The position numbers and the translations under genes were made by a program. A stretch of 64,000 nucleotides of DNA from Kribbella italica (GTDB taxonomy: Bacteria > Actinomycetota > Actinomycetes > Propionibacteriales > Kribbellaceae), in NCBI RefSeq assembly GCF_014205135.1, contig NZ_JACHMY010000001.1, positions 6,324,001 to 6,388,000 on the forward strand, in the 5' to 3' direction. The first letter of the stretch is position 1; each line of letters begins with the position of its first letter. This document shows positions 32,900 to 41,223 of this stretch, one piece after another. The notes beneath the pieces were generated by a model. It ran no database searches. It was given only the letters and a program-made list of their open reading frames with translations, and was not told the origin of the DNA.

Positions 32900-34033
32900 A
32901 TGGAAGCCAGCAACGGCGCCCGGATCTACCGGATCGGTGACAGCGGCGAGGCGGTGGCCGAGATCATCGGCAAGCTGCAGCGTCTGGGCCTGCTGGCACC
33001 GGGCGACCACTTCGTCTACGACGAGGCGACCGCGCGCGCCGTTCGCGGCTTCCAGCAGCAACGCGGGCTGATGATCGACGGCATCGTCGGCCCGCAGACC
33101 TACCGGGCGATCGACGACGCGCGCTGGCGGCTGGGCGACCGGCTGCTGACGTACGTCGTCTCGCACCCGCTGAGCGGGGACGACGTGCTCGCGCTGCAGG
33201 CCAAGCTGCAGGAGCTCGGGTTCGCCGTGGCTCGGGTGGACGGCATCTTCGGTGCCGACACCCAGCGCGCGGTGACCGAGTTCCAGCGCAACATGGGCCT
33301 GCCGGGCGACGGCACCTGCGGCCCGTCGACGTTCAAGGCACTGCAGCGGATCCGTCCGATGGCGACCGGCGGCCGTCCGGACGCGCTGCGGTCGGCCGAG
33401 GCCGTCCGGGCCGCCGGTCCGCGGCTGTCCGGCAAGACCGTGGTGATCGACCCTGGCCACGGCGGCTTCGACTACGGCTGGGAAGGTTTCGGCCTGCGGG
33501 AGTCCGACGTGGCCTACGACCTGGCCGCCCGGATCGAGGGCCGGCTGGGCGCCACCGGCGTACGGGCTTATCTGTCGCGTGGCCGTGACCAGGGGCCGGA
33601 CGAGCTGGCCCGGGCCGCCTTCGCGAACGAGACCGACGCGAACCTCTGCGTCTCGCTGCACACCGACGGCTCGATGAACCCCGAGGCCCAGGGCGTCGCG
33701 ACGTACTACTACGGCGCCGACCTGCAGGGGACGTCGTCCAGCATCGGTGAGCAGTTCGCCGGGCTGGTCCAGCGCGAGATCGTCGCCCGGACCGACCTGC
33801 TGAACTGCCGCACCCACCAGAAGACCTGGGACCTGCTCCGCCGGACCCGGATGCCCGCCGTACGGCTCGAGATCGGGTACGTGACCAACCCGCACGACGC
33901 GTCACGGCTGGCCGACCCGGACTTCCGCGACGTCGTCGCCGAGGCGATCGTGGTAGCGATCCAGCGGGTCTACCTGCCGCCGGAGCAGGACGCCGCGACC
34001 GGCATGCTGCGCTTCGGTCAGTTGACTGTCTGA
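32900..34033 (+). CDS. cwlM: CwlM-like N-acetylmuramoyl-L-alanine amidase homolog
   Basis: A 377-residue protein. The ATG at 32900 follows AAGGAG. Two PG_binding_1 repeats occupy ~10-155 (AVRGFQQQRGLMIDGIVGPQT and AVTEFQRNMGLPGDGTCGP). An Amidase_3 domain (~185-365) has zinc ligands His/Glu/His (DPGHGGFDYGW, RESDVAYDLAARI, CVSLHTDGS) and a catalytic Glu context RLEIGYVTN. There is no signal peptide. In M. tuberculosis CwlM at the same locus is mostly cytoplasmic and, when phosphorylated by PknB, activates MurA. That regulatory role is the likely one here. It is followed by a strong terminator. Confidence 0.9.
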   Translation: MEASNGARIYRIGDSGEAVAEIIGKLQRLGLLAPGDHFVYDEATARAVRGFQQQRGLMIDGIVGPQTYRAIDDARWRLGDRLLTYVVSHPLSGDDVLALQAKLQELGFAVARVDGIFGADTQRAVTEFQRNMGLPGDGTCGPSTFKALQRIRPMATGGRPDALRSAEAVRAAGPRLSGKTVVIDPGHGGFDYGWEGFGLRESDVAYDLAARIEGRLGATGVRAYLSRGRDQGPDELARAAFANETDANLCVSLHTDGSMNPEAQGVATYYYGADLQGTSSSIGEQFAGLVQREIVARTDLLNCRTHQKTWDLLRRTRMPAVRLEIGYVTNPHDASRLADPDFRDVVAEAIVVAIQRVYLPPEQDAATGMLRFGQLTV

Positions 34034-34042
34034 GTTGTTGCT

Positions 34043-34075
34043 GAGCCGCCCACCATCCGGTGGGCGGCTCTTTTT
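34043..34075 (+). terminator. Rho-independent terminator after cwlM
   Basis: GAGCCGCCCACC (34043-34054) pairs perfectly over 12 bases with GGTGGGCGGCTC (34059-34070) around an ATCC loop and is followed by TTTTT. It ends the trxB-trxA-cwlM transcript and sits before the convergent MMPL gene. Confidence 0.9.
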
Positions 34076-34087
34076 CTGCCCGGCCGA

Positions 34088-36220
34088 TCAGTTTTCTGAT
34101 CGCTCGAGGGCGATCGTCGGGAGGACCTGGTCGAGCCGCCGCGGCAGCCACCACGCGCGCCGGCCGAGCAGCCGCAGTACCGACGGTACGACGACGCAGC
34201 GGATCAGCAGCGCATCGACCAGTACGGCGGTCGCCAGCCCCAGCCCGAACTGCTGCAGCATCCGGTCCGGACTCAGCAGGAAGGCCCCGAAGACCACGAT
34301 CATGATCGCGGCCGCCGCGGTGATGACGCTGCCCGTGTTGGCCAGCCCCTCGCGGACCGCCCGGACCGGATCGCCGGTCCGCCGCCACTCCTCGTGGATC
34401 CGGGAGATCAGGAAGACCTCGTAGTCCATCGAGAGGCCGAACACGATCGCGAAGATCATCACCGGCACGAACGCCTCGATCGGCCCGGGCTGGGCGCCGA
34501 ACCAGCCCTCCTGGAAGACCAGCGTGATGACGCCGAGCGCGGCGCCGATGCTGAGCAGGTTGAGCACGGCCGCCTTGAGCGGGATCAGCACCGAGCGGAA
34601 GACCACCAGCAGGAGCAGGGCGGAAAGCCCGACCACGACCAGGACGAAGATCGGCAGCCGGCTGCTCACCGCGTCGGCGAAGTCGACCGCTGCCGCCGTG
34701 GAACCTCCGACCAGGTACGTCGCCTTCGTCTCCGCGGCGACCGCCGGCAGGGTGTTCTCCCGCAGCGAGCCAACCAACCGGTTGGTCGCTTCGTCCTGCG
34801 GAGCCGAGGCCGGGAAGACGAGCATGGTGGAGACCGCACCGTCAGGACTGAGCTGCGGCGGGGTCACCGCCGCGATCCCTGGCTCGGTGGCCAGCCGACG
34901 GTTCAGCGTCTCGGCCGCGGCGCGATCGCCTTCGGTGACGACGATCAGCGGACCGTTGGAGCCCGCCCCGAATCCCTGCGCGAGCAGGTCGTACGCCTTC
35001 CGGGTGGTCTTCGCCGGGTCGTCGGTCCCGGCGTCCGCGAAGCCGAGCCGCAGGTCGAGCGCGGGCAGGCAGAGGACGACCAGCGCCGTGACGCCGAGCA
35101 GCAGCGGCGTCCACGGCCGGCGCTGGACGATCCCGGCGAGCTTGCGCCAGCCGTCGCCCGGCGTACGGCGTGCTTTGGCGGCGTGCTTGAGAACGCTGCG
35201 CTCGATCCGCCGGCCGAACAACGTGAGCAGCGCGGGCAGCAGCGTCACCGCCGCGAGCATCGTCATCAGGACGGTGAGGGTGACGCCGAGGGCCATGCCC
35301 TGCAGGGCTCCGAGTCCCAGCGCCAGCAGGCCGAGCAGCGCGATCACGACAGTGCACCCCGCGAACAGAACGGATCGGCCGGCGGTGTCGAGGGCGATCT
35401 CTGCGGCGCGTTGGCGTTCGACGCCGTTGCGGAGCTCGCTGCGATAGCGGGAGAAGATCAGCAGCGCGTAGTCGATGCCGACGCCGAGACCGACCAGCAT
35501 CATCACCGGCGCGGTGTAGTCGGGCACCGTGAACAGGTGCGACGCGAGCACCAGCAGGCCGAGCGTGCTGCCGACGGCGAAGACCGCGGTCAGCAGCGGA
35601 AGCGTTGCCGCTAGCAACGATCCGAAGAGGAAGACGAGGATCACCAGCGCGGCCAGGATGCCCGCGCCTTCGGCCGCTCCCCCGGCGCTCTCGGCGGCTT
35701 CGCGGACGACATCGCCGCCGAGCTCGACCTGGAGCCCTTGCTGCGCGGCGGTCTGCGCCTCGGCGATGATCGCGCGAACGGCTTCCGGATCGATGCCGGT
35801 GCCGTCGAGCGTCACCGTCGAGTACGCCGTCCGGCCGTCCTCGGCGAGGGTGCCCTGACCGGCGTACGGGTCGGCGACCTCGGCGACGTGGTCCAGGCCG
35901 CGGACCTTGCCGAGCATCGCGTCGACGCGGGCCTTGGTGGCCGGCTCGTTCAGGTCTCCGGCGAGCACGATCTGGAGCTCGTCGGCCGTGCCGCGCGGCT
36001 GGTGCCGGTCGAGCACCTCGATCACGCGCTGGGAGTCGGTCCCGGGTAGCGAGTTGTCGTTCTCGTACGCGTTGCCGACCAGCATCGACGCGGCGGTGAC
36101 CGCGACCAGCGCGAGCACCCACAGGGCGACGGCCGGGCCGGCGTGCCGTTGGGCCCAGCCGGCGATCCGGTGGAGCAGGCCGGGGCCGGCCTGCGGCCGG
36201 ACGGGAGTCTGGACGGTCAT
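34088..36220 (-). CDS. MMPL-family RND transporter
   Basis: A 710-residue polytopic exporter. TM1 is at ~28-50 (VALWVLALVAVTAASML), then an extracytoplasmic loop (LPGTDSQRVIEVLDRHQPRG), TMs 2-6 with the MMPL proton-relay region (MMLVGLGVGIDYALLIFSRYR), a second external loop, and TMs 7-12 with VPVMIFAIVFGLSMDYEVFLISR. The two GxxxDY segments (GIDY, SMDY) carry the conserved Asp-Tyr pairs for proton coupling. MMPL proteins export lipids or drugs. The divergent PadR gene is probably its regulator. Confidence 0.93.
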   Translation of the reverse strand: MTVQTPVRPQAGPGLLHRIAGWAQRHAGPAVALWVLALVAVTAASMLVGNAYENDNSLPGTDSQRVIEVLDRHQPRGTADELQIVLAGDLNEPATKARVDAMLGKVRGLDHVAEVADPYAGQGTLAEDGRTAYSTVTLDGTGIDPEAVRAIIAEAQTAAQQGLQVELGGDVVREAAESAGGAAEGAGILAALVILVFLFGSLLAATLPLLTAVFAVGSTLGLLVLASHLFTVPDYTAPVMMLVGLGVGIDYALLIFSRYRSELRNGVERQRAAEIALDTAGRSVLFAGCTVVIALLGLLALGLGALQGMALGVTLTVLMTMLAAVTLLPALLTLFGRRIERSVLKHAAKARRTPGDGWRKLAGIVQRRPWTPLLLGVTALVVLCLPALDLRLGFADAGTDDPAKTTRKAYDLLAQGFGAGSNGPLIVVTEGDRAAAETLNRRLATEPGIAAVTPPQLSPDGAVSTMLVFPASAPQDEATNRLVGSLRENTLPAVAAETKATYLVGGSTAAAVDFADAVSSRLPIFVLVVVGLSALLLLVVFRSVLIPLKAAVLNLLSIGAALGVITLVFQEGWFGAQPGPIEAFVPVMIFAIVFGLSMDYEVFLISRIHEEWRRTGDPVRAVREGLANTGSVITAAAAIMIVVFGAFLLSPDRMLQQFGLGLATAVLVDALLIRCVVVPSVLRLLGRRAWWLPRRLDQVLPTIALERSEN

Positions 36221-36237
36221 CGTGTCTGCCTCGCTTT

Positions 36238-36249
36238 GCTACATGTAGC
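36238..36249. promoter_or_regulatory. candidate PadR operator
   Basis: GCTACATGTAGC is a perfect 12-base palindrome in the spacer between the MMPL and padR genes. The half-site GCTACATG recurs at 36297-36304, overlapping the padR start codon. Two copies flanking the promoter region suggest PadR autoregulation and control of MMPL. Confidence 0.5.
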
Positions 36250-36301
36250 CGTTCTACGTATGTACTGACGACAGTAGCAGCCGTATGGGTAGACTGGCTA
36301 C

Positions 36302-36628
36302 ATGAAGGCGGATGCGCTGCGTGGACACCTCGACCCGATGATCCTGGCGGTCGTCGAGCACGAGCCCCTGCACGGCTACGCGATCATGGAGGCCCTGCAG
36401 GAACGCAGCGGCGGCGCGGTGGACCTGCCGACCGGCACGCTCTACCCAGCGCTGCGCCGGCTCGAGCGCGCGGGCTACCTGGCGAGCGAGTGGAGCACGG
36501 TGAGCGGGCGGAAGCGCCGTACGTACCAGCTGACGTCAGCCGGGCAGAAGATGCTGGTGGACGGGCGCGGTGAGTGGGAGACGTTCCGCACGGTCATCGA
36601 GGGCGTGCTGCGGCCCCGCACGAGCTAG
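36302..36628 (+). CDS. PadR-family transcriptional regulator
   Basis: A 108-residue winged-helix regulator of the short PadR type. HTH: LHGYAIMEALQERSGGAVDLPTGTLYPALRRLERAGYL; wing: WSTVSGRKRRTYQLTSAGQKML. Palindromic sites lie upstream and at the start codon. It is divergent from the MMPL exporter, a typical target, and its 3' end overlaps by 4 bases the convergent HAAS-domain gene, the family that normally partners PadR genes in multi-drug or envelope stress circuits. Confidence 0.93.
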   Translation: MKADALRGHLDPMILAVVEHEPLHGYAIMEALQERSGGAVDLPTGTLYPALRRLERAGYLASEWSTVSGRKRRTYQLTSAGQKMLVDGRGEWETFRTVIEGVLRPRTS

Positions 36629-37269
36629 GCGAGGCGCAGGCAGCGCTGGGCGGAGTAGGAGACCAGCAGCAGTGGCAGCAGCACGAACCCACCCACGATG
36701 CTGAGCCCTGCCAGGTTGGAGCCCTCCAGCTCGGTGCTGAACCAGCCCATCAGCACAGCGATCGTGCCGACCGCTGCAGCGCTGACCAGCGCGAACACGG
36801 CCGTCGCACGCGCCACTCGGTCCCGCAGCCAGGGATAGCGCAGGCCCAGCCCTGTGCCGACGACGGCCAGGACCGCTCCGACGATCGACAGCGAACCGGT
36901 CACCATCACCGACCGGTTGAGCAGCTCGAGGAACGGGGTCGTCCCCTCAGGCTGCTGGGTCCAGGCCCAGGCGCCCTCCTGCCAGACCAGCGGCTGGGCG
37001 ATCATCACCAGGAACAGCAGGAGCGCCGTACGACGGCTCTGCGCGATCCCGAGCTCGGCCCGGTAGCCCGGAACCACTTCGGCCAGGTCCCCGAAGTCGT
37101 CGACCGCGCTCCGCTCGGCGTCGACCCTCTGCAGGCCGCCGGCCTCGTAGGCCTCGGTGGCGTCCTCCAAGCTGTCGCGCGCCTCGGCCATCAGGTCGGC
37201 GCGGCGCCGGCGGGGACCGCTGAGCGCGCTGCTGAGGTCGGCCATGTAGACGTCGACAGGACTGGACAC
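36625..37269 (-). CDS. HAAS-domain membrane protein (PadR partner type)
   Basis: A 214-residue protein. The N-terminal ~70 residues form a HAAS/permease-prefix helical signalling domain (VDVYMADLSSALSGPRRRRADLMAEARDSLEDATEAY and VDDFGDLAEVVPGYRAEL). Four hydrophobic segments follow (~80-100, ~118-140, ~155-175, ~185-205). HAAS proteins are usually encoded beside PadR regulators, but here the gene is convergent rather than co-directional, which is less common. GTG start. Function: presumed sensor or partner acting with PadR. Confidence 0.8.
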   Translation of the reverse strand: MSSPVDVYMADLSSALSGPRRRRADLMAEARDSLEDATEAYEAGGLQRVDAERSAVDDFGDLAEVVPGYRAELGIAQSRRTALLLFLVMIAQPLVWQEGAWAWTQQPEGTTPFLELLNRSVMVTGSLSIVGAVLAVVGTGLGLRYPWLRDRVARATAVFALVSAAAVGTIAVLMGWFSTELEGSNLAGLSIVGGFVLLPLLLVSYSAQRCLRLA

Positions 37270-37299
37270 GGTTACCAGTATGGGGACGCGGCGCCCGGA

Positions 37300-37695
37300 T
37301 CACGTCCGGGTGACCACTGATCCTTCCCTGGTTGCCCGGCGCTTGCGGCGACTCCGGAGTACGAAGAAGCCGACGTACGAGATGATCAGCAGGGCGAACC
37401 CGACCTTCTCCGCGATCGGGGTGGCGCCCTCCGGCCAGACCCGGCCGTCGAGGTAGTGCGCGATGTAACCGCCCTCGTACGGCACCTCGCCGCCCTCGCG
37501 GCGGAAGTGCTTCTCGACGCCGGTCAGCGGGCAGGCGAAGTCGAGCGTGACGTTGACGATGTTGTAGATCCCGATCGCCAGGTGCACCCAGATCAGCTTC
37601 GGCCAGCGCCAGGCCAGGAAGCCGCCGATCGCGAAGAACAGCAGGAAGGCGCCGTGCAGCACCATCATCAGGTCGGCGAGCAGCCGGTAGATCAT
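37300..37695 (-). CDS. DUF2784 family membrane protein
   Basis: A 131-residue protein with about four hydrophobic segments. The N-terminus RLLADLMMVLHGAFLLFFAIGG, the middle WVHLAIGIYNIVNVTLDFACPLTGVE and the GGYIAHYLDGRVWP segment are the DUF2784 pattern. Function is unknown. It lies 30 bases upstream of the HAAS gene on the same strand. Confidence 0.85.
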   Translation of the reverse strand: MIYRLLADLMMVLHGAFLLFFAIGGFLAWRWPKLIWVHLAIGIYNIVNVTLDFACPLTGVEKHFRREGGEVPYEGGYIAHYLDGRVWPEGATPIAEKVGFALLIISYVGFFVLRSRRKRRATREGSVVTRT

Positions 37696-37741
37696 GGCCG
37701 GGACCCTTCTGTGCTGGTGGGCGAGTGTCTCGGTGGTGGAC

Positions 37742-38410
37742 TCAGCCGGGCGCGTGCTTGAGGCGCTGGGGTTCCTTGACCTCGCGCACGGTGACCGGCC
37801 GCGGCGGCGGCGCCTCCGGCCTGATCACACCCCAGACCCGCTCGACGGCCGCCTCCATCTCGCTGCGCCACGTCACGGTCGACCGCAGATCCAGCCGCAG
37901 CCGCGGATTGCGCGGATGCTCCCGTACGACGCCGAAGCCGACCGCCTGCAGGAAGTCCGTCGGCCAGACGCACCCAGGCCCGTCCCAACGCGAGTCGCCG
38001 AACGCCTCGACGGCCCGGAAGCCTCGCTTCAGCACGTCCTTCGCCACCGCCTGGACGAGCAGCTTGCCGAGCCCCATCCCGAGGTAGCGCGGGAGGATCC
38101 GCCCGGTCGCCAGTACGACGGCGTCCGGGCTGACCGGCGCCGTCGGGAACGCCTGGATCCGCGGGAGGTTGGCGGCCGGGCCGTAGATCACGTACCCGGC
38201 CGGCTGCTCGTCGACGTACAGGAGGAAGCCGGCCGATCCCCAGTCGAGCAACAGCTGGGACAGCCAGGCTTCCTTCTCCAGCTCGGTGTCACCGGTGCGG
38301 CTCGCCGTCCGGGCGGCCACCGGGTCGAGCTCCCAGAACACGCAGGCCCGGCACGGCGCCGGGAGCTCGCCGAGGTTGGCGAGCGTCAACGGTTCCAGCC
38401 GGCGGACCAT
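37742..38410 (-). CDS. GNAT-fold acetyltransferase-like protein (Rv3916c-type)
   Basis: A 222-residue protein; the ATG at 38410 precedes the conserved MVRRLEPLTLANLGELPAPCRACVFWE. A CoA-binding-type segment ILPRYLGMGLGKLLVQAVAKDVLKRG is followed by VEAFGDSRW, DFLQAVGFGVVREHPR and an acidic/Arg tail. The position between cwlM and parB matches mycobacterial Rv3916c, so it belongs to the conserved origin block. The acceptor substrate is unknown. CRACVFWE could bind metal or form a disulfide, which is unusual for GNAT proteins. Confidence 0.8.
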   Translation of the reverse strand: MVRRLEPLTLANLGELPAPCRACVFWELDPVAARTASRTGDTELEKEAWLSQLLLDWGSAGFLLYVDEQPAGYVIYGPAANLPRIQAFPTAPVSPDAVVLATGRILPRYLGMGLGKLLVQAVAKDVLKRGFRAVEAFGDSRWDGPGCVWPTDFLQAVGFGVVREHPRNPRLRLDLRSTVTWRSEMEAAVERVWGVIRPEAPPPRPVTVREVKEPQRLKHAPG

Positions 38411-38453
38411 CAGCAGGCCCTGGTGCTCTCGGGACTCAACGGAGCCTCGCGAC

Positions 38454-38630
38454 TCATCGGGCCGCCGGTGCCGGGGTCCGCGCGTCCGGAGTCCGCGCCG
38501 CTTCCGGCGCGACGTACCGCTGCTGCACCTTGCCGGCCGGCTGCCGTCTGAACAGCTCGCCCGCGAACCCGGCGAGCAGGCCGAGAACCAGCCCACCGAG
38601 TGCCAAACCGAACGCCTTGCCCACGTTCAT
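38454..38630 (-). CDS. 58-residue small membrane protein
   Basis: An ATG at 38630 with AGGAG 4-5 bases upstream opens a 58-codon frame (MNVGKAFGLALGGLVLGLLA...). Residues 6-24 form a Gly/Leu-rich membrane helix with small-xxx-small spacing. A basic turn (ELFRRQPAGKVQQRYV) and an Ala/Pro/Thr tail follow. It ends 43 bases before the GNAT-like gene on the same strand and is probably co-transcribed. No known family is recognised. The ribosome site, membrane helix and third-position G/C support a real gene. Confidence 0.6.
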   Translation of the reverse strand: MNVGKAFGLALGGLVLGLLAGFAGELFRRQPAGKVQQRYVAPEAARTPDARTPAPAAR

Positions 38631-38816
38631 TGCGCTCCTGCCTTCCGCGGTACCACCAGGTCACGCCGCGCCGGCCGTCTCAGCTGCCAGTCCGCGGCAT
38701 GGTCGAACCTGCCCCTATAAGGCATGGTAGTGAGAGGAAGCGCCGATCGGTATCCACGCGCCCGGATACCACGGCGTAGCCTTGAGACTTCCCCCTCGAG
38801 TCCCTGGAGCCGCTCC

Positions 38817-40127
38817 GTGAGTGCAGACCTGCCCGACGTCCGGCAGACCCGTCTCGACAACTACGTCGACCGGTACGCAGCACGGACCAAGGGCATGACC
38901 GCATCGGAGATCCGGGCCCTGTTCTCGGTCGCCAGCCGCCCCGAGGTGGTCTCGCTGGCCGGCGGCATGCCGAACATCGCCGGGCTCCCGCTCGACGTCG
39001 TGGGTTCTGCGGTGCGCGACCTGGTCGTCGACCACGGCGCCACCGCGATGCAGTACGGCTCCGGCCAGGGCGACCCGACCCTGCGCGACCAGATCTGCGA
39101 CGTGATGCGGCTCGAGGGCATCGACGCGCACCCGGACGACGTGGTGGTCACCGTCGGCAGCCAGCAGGCGGTCGACCTGGTGACGCGGGTGTTCTGCGAT
39201 CCGGGTGACGTGGTGATCTGCGAGGCGCCGTCGTACGTCGGCGCGCTGGGGGTTTTCCGCGCGTACCAGTGTGAGGTCGTGCACGTCGCGATGGACGACA
39301 ACGGCGTCGTACCGGAGGCGCTGGAGCAGGCGATCGCCGCCGTGCGCGCGGCCGGCAAGCGGATCAAGTTCTTCTACACGATCCCGAACTTCCACAACCC
39401 GGCCGGTGTCTCGCTGTCGTCCGAGCGGCGCGGGCGGGTGCTGGAGATCTGCCAGCGCAACGACCTGCTGGTGCTGGAGGACAACCCGTACGGGCTGCTC
39501 GGCTTCGACGGTGAGCCGCGGCGGGCGCTGCGCGCGGACGACCGCGAGGGGGTCATCTACCTCGGGTCGTTCTCGAAGACGTTCGCTCCGGGCTTCCGGG
39601 TGGGCTGGGCGGTCGCTCCGCACGCCGTACGGGAGAAACTCGTGCTGGCGCAGGAGTCGGCGACCCTGTGCCCACCGGTGTTCAGTCAGCTGGCGATCTC
39701 GTCGTACCTGACCCGGCACGACTGGATGGGGCAGGTGAAGCAGTTCCGTGAGATGTACCGCGAGCGTCGCGACGCCATGCTCGCTGCCTTGACGGAGAAG
39801 ATGCCCGCGGCAACGACCTGGACGAAGCCGGACGGTGGGTTCTACGTCTGGCTGACGCTGCCGGAAGGCCTGGACGCGAAGGCGATGCTGCCGCGCGCGG
39901 TCACGGCGCGCGTCGCCTACGTGCCCGGAACGGCCTTCTTCTCCGACGGTTTCGGCTCGCAGTGCATGCGCCTGTCGTACTGTCATCCGACGCCTGAACG
40001 GATCACCGAAGGTGTCGCGCGACTGGCCGCGGTGATCAACGAGGAGCTCGAGCTGCGGCAGACCTTCGGGCCGCTGCCGCCTGGTGCGGGCCACGACTAC
40101 GACGCTCCGGGTCCGGAGCTGAGCTGA
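38817..40127 (+). CDS. PLP-dependent aminotransferase (class I/II, LysN/MocR-like)
   Basis: A 436-residue fold-type I aminotransferase. The GTG at 38817 is preceded by GGAG. Residues include SLAGGMPNIAGLPLD near the N-terminus, the cofactor pocket MQYGSGQGDPTLRDQI, YTIPNFHNPAGVSLS, and the Schiff-base lysine in LGSFSKTFAPGFRVGW, with a late Arg (MRLSYCHP) for the substrate carboxylate. Closest types are 2-aminoadipate or aromatic/branched-chain aminotransferases; the exact substrate cannot be read. A TATAAG box at 38716-38721 may serve as -10 in the divergent spacer. Confidence 0.9.
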   Translation: MSADLPDVRQTRLDNYVDRYAARTKGMTASEIRALFSVASRPEVVSLAGGMPNIAGLPLDVVGSAVRDLVVDHGATAMQYGSGQGDPTLRDQICDVMRLEGIDAHPDDVVVTVGSQQAVDLVTRVFCDPGDVVICEAPSYVGALGVFRAYQCEVVHVAMDDNGVVPEALEQAIAAVRAAGKRIKFFYTIPNFHNPAGVSLSSERRGRVLEICQRNDLLVLEDNPYGLLGFDGEPRRALRADDREGVIYLGSFSKTFAPGFRVGWAVAPHAVREKLVLAQESATLCPPVFSQLAISSYLTRHDWMGQVKQFREMYRERRDAMLAALTEKMPAATTWTKPDGGFYVWLTLPEGLDAKAMLPRAVTARVAYVPGTAFFSDGFGSQCMRLSYCHPTPERITEGVARLAAVINEELELRQTFGPLPPGAGHDYDAPGPELS

Positions 40128-40268
40128 TGCGGGGCGTCCGTCCCGCGCTAAATCCGTGCAGGGATCTTCGGGCGGCCCGTGGGTCCGCCGGCGGGTAGCG
40201 GTACCGTTCCCATGGGCCTCGGGACCGGCGCCGAGCCGGAATCGCCCACGAGTGATCGGGAAAGTTCT

Positions 40269-41216
40269 ATGAGTGATCTGGGTCGAGTGCTGGTACTGGC
40301 CGGCGGTCTGTCGCACGAGCGGGATGTGTCCCTGCGCTCCGGGCGCCGTGTCGCGGACGCCCTGCGCAGTGTCGGTGTCGAGGTCGAGCAACGCGACGTC
40401 GACGCGAGCCTGGTCGAACGTCTGCGCAACGACCCGCCCGACGCGGTCTTCCCGGTCTTGCACGGCGTGACGGGCGAGGACGGCGCCCTGCGCCAGGTCC
40501 TCGACCTGTACGGCGTCCCGTATGTCGGCGCCGACGCGGCCGCTTGCCGGACGGCGTTCGACAAGCCGGTCGCGAGCACGATGGTCCGCTCCGCCGGGCT
40601 GCGGTCGCCGGAGTCGGTGGTGCTCGGTCACGACACGTTCCGCGAGCTCGGCGCCGCGGCGTTGATGGAAGCTGTCGTCGGCCAGATCGGGCTGCCACTG
40701 GTGGTGAAGCCGGCGCGTGGTGGGTCGGCGCTGGGCGCTTCGATCGTGCGCACGCTGGATGAGCTGCCGTCGGCGATGGTGAACTGCTACGCGTACGGGC
40801 CGGTCGCGCTGATCGAGCGGTACGTCGACGGGACCGAGGTCGCCGTCACGGTGGTCGACACCGGCGACGGGCCGCGCGCGCTGCCGGCGGTGGAGATCCA
40901 GCCGGACTCGGGCTTCTACGACTACGAGGCGCGGTACACGGCGGGGGCGACGCAGTTCGTCGTACCGGCTCGGCTGGATGCCGCGGTGGCGGCGGCTTGT
41001 GCCTCGGCTGCGGTAACTGCGCACAAGGCGCTCGGTCTGCGGGATCTGTCGCGTTCCGACCTGGTCGTCGACGCCGAGGGTGTGCCGTGGTTCCTCGAGG
41101 TGAACGTGGCGCCGGGGATGACGGAGACGTCGCTGGTTCCGCTCGCCGCTGAAGCCGCTGGGATCGAGCTGGGTGTGCTGTGCCGCGATCTGCTGGCCGC
41201 GGCCGCTGCCCGTTGA
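40269..41216 (+). CDS. D-alanine-D-alanine ligase family ATP-grasp protein
   Basis: A 315-residue ATP-grasp enzyme; ATG at 40269 with GGGAAAG upstream. The N-domain VLVLAGGLSHERDVSLRSGRRV and FPVLHGVTGEDGALRQVLDLYGVPYVGADAAACRTAFDK match Ddl. The ATP-grasp region has PLVVKPARGGSALGASIVR, and metal ligands come from SDLVVDAEGVPWFLEVNVAPGMTETSL. It is shorter than typical Ddl (~340-370). The usual ending N-T-x-P-G-x-T is N-V-A-P-G-M-T here, so it may be a second ligase with altered dipeptide specificity rather than the housekeeping enzyme (inference). Confidence 0.85.
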   Translation: MSDLGRVLVLAGGLSHERDVSLRSGRRVADALRSVGVEVEQRDVDASLVERLRNDPPDAVFPVLHGVTGEDGALRQVLDLYGVPYVGADAAACRTAFDKPVASTMVRSAGLRSPESVVLGHDTFRELGAAALMEAVVGQIGLPLVVKPARGGSALGASIVRTLDELPSAMVNCYAYGPVALIERYVDGTEVAVTVVDTGDGPRALPAVEIQPDSGFYDYEARYTAGATQFVVPARLDAAVAAACASAAVTAHKALGLRDLSRSDLVVDAEGVPWFLEVNVAPGMTETSLVPLAAEAAGIELGVLCRDLLAAAAAR

Positions 41217-41223
41217 GTCCGTG

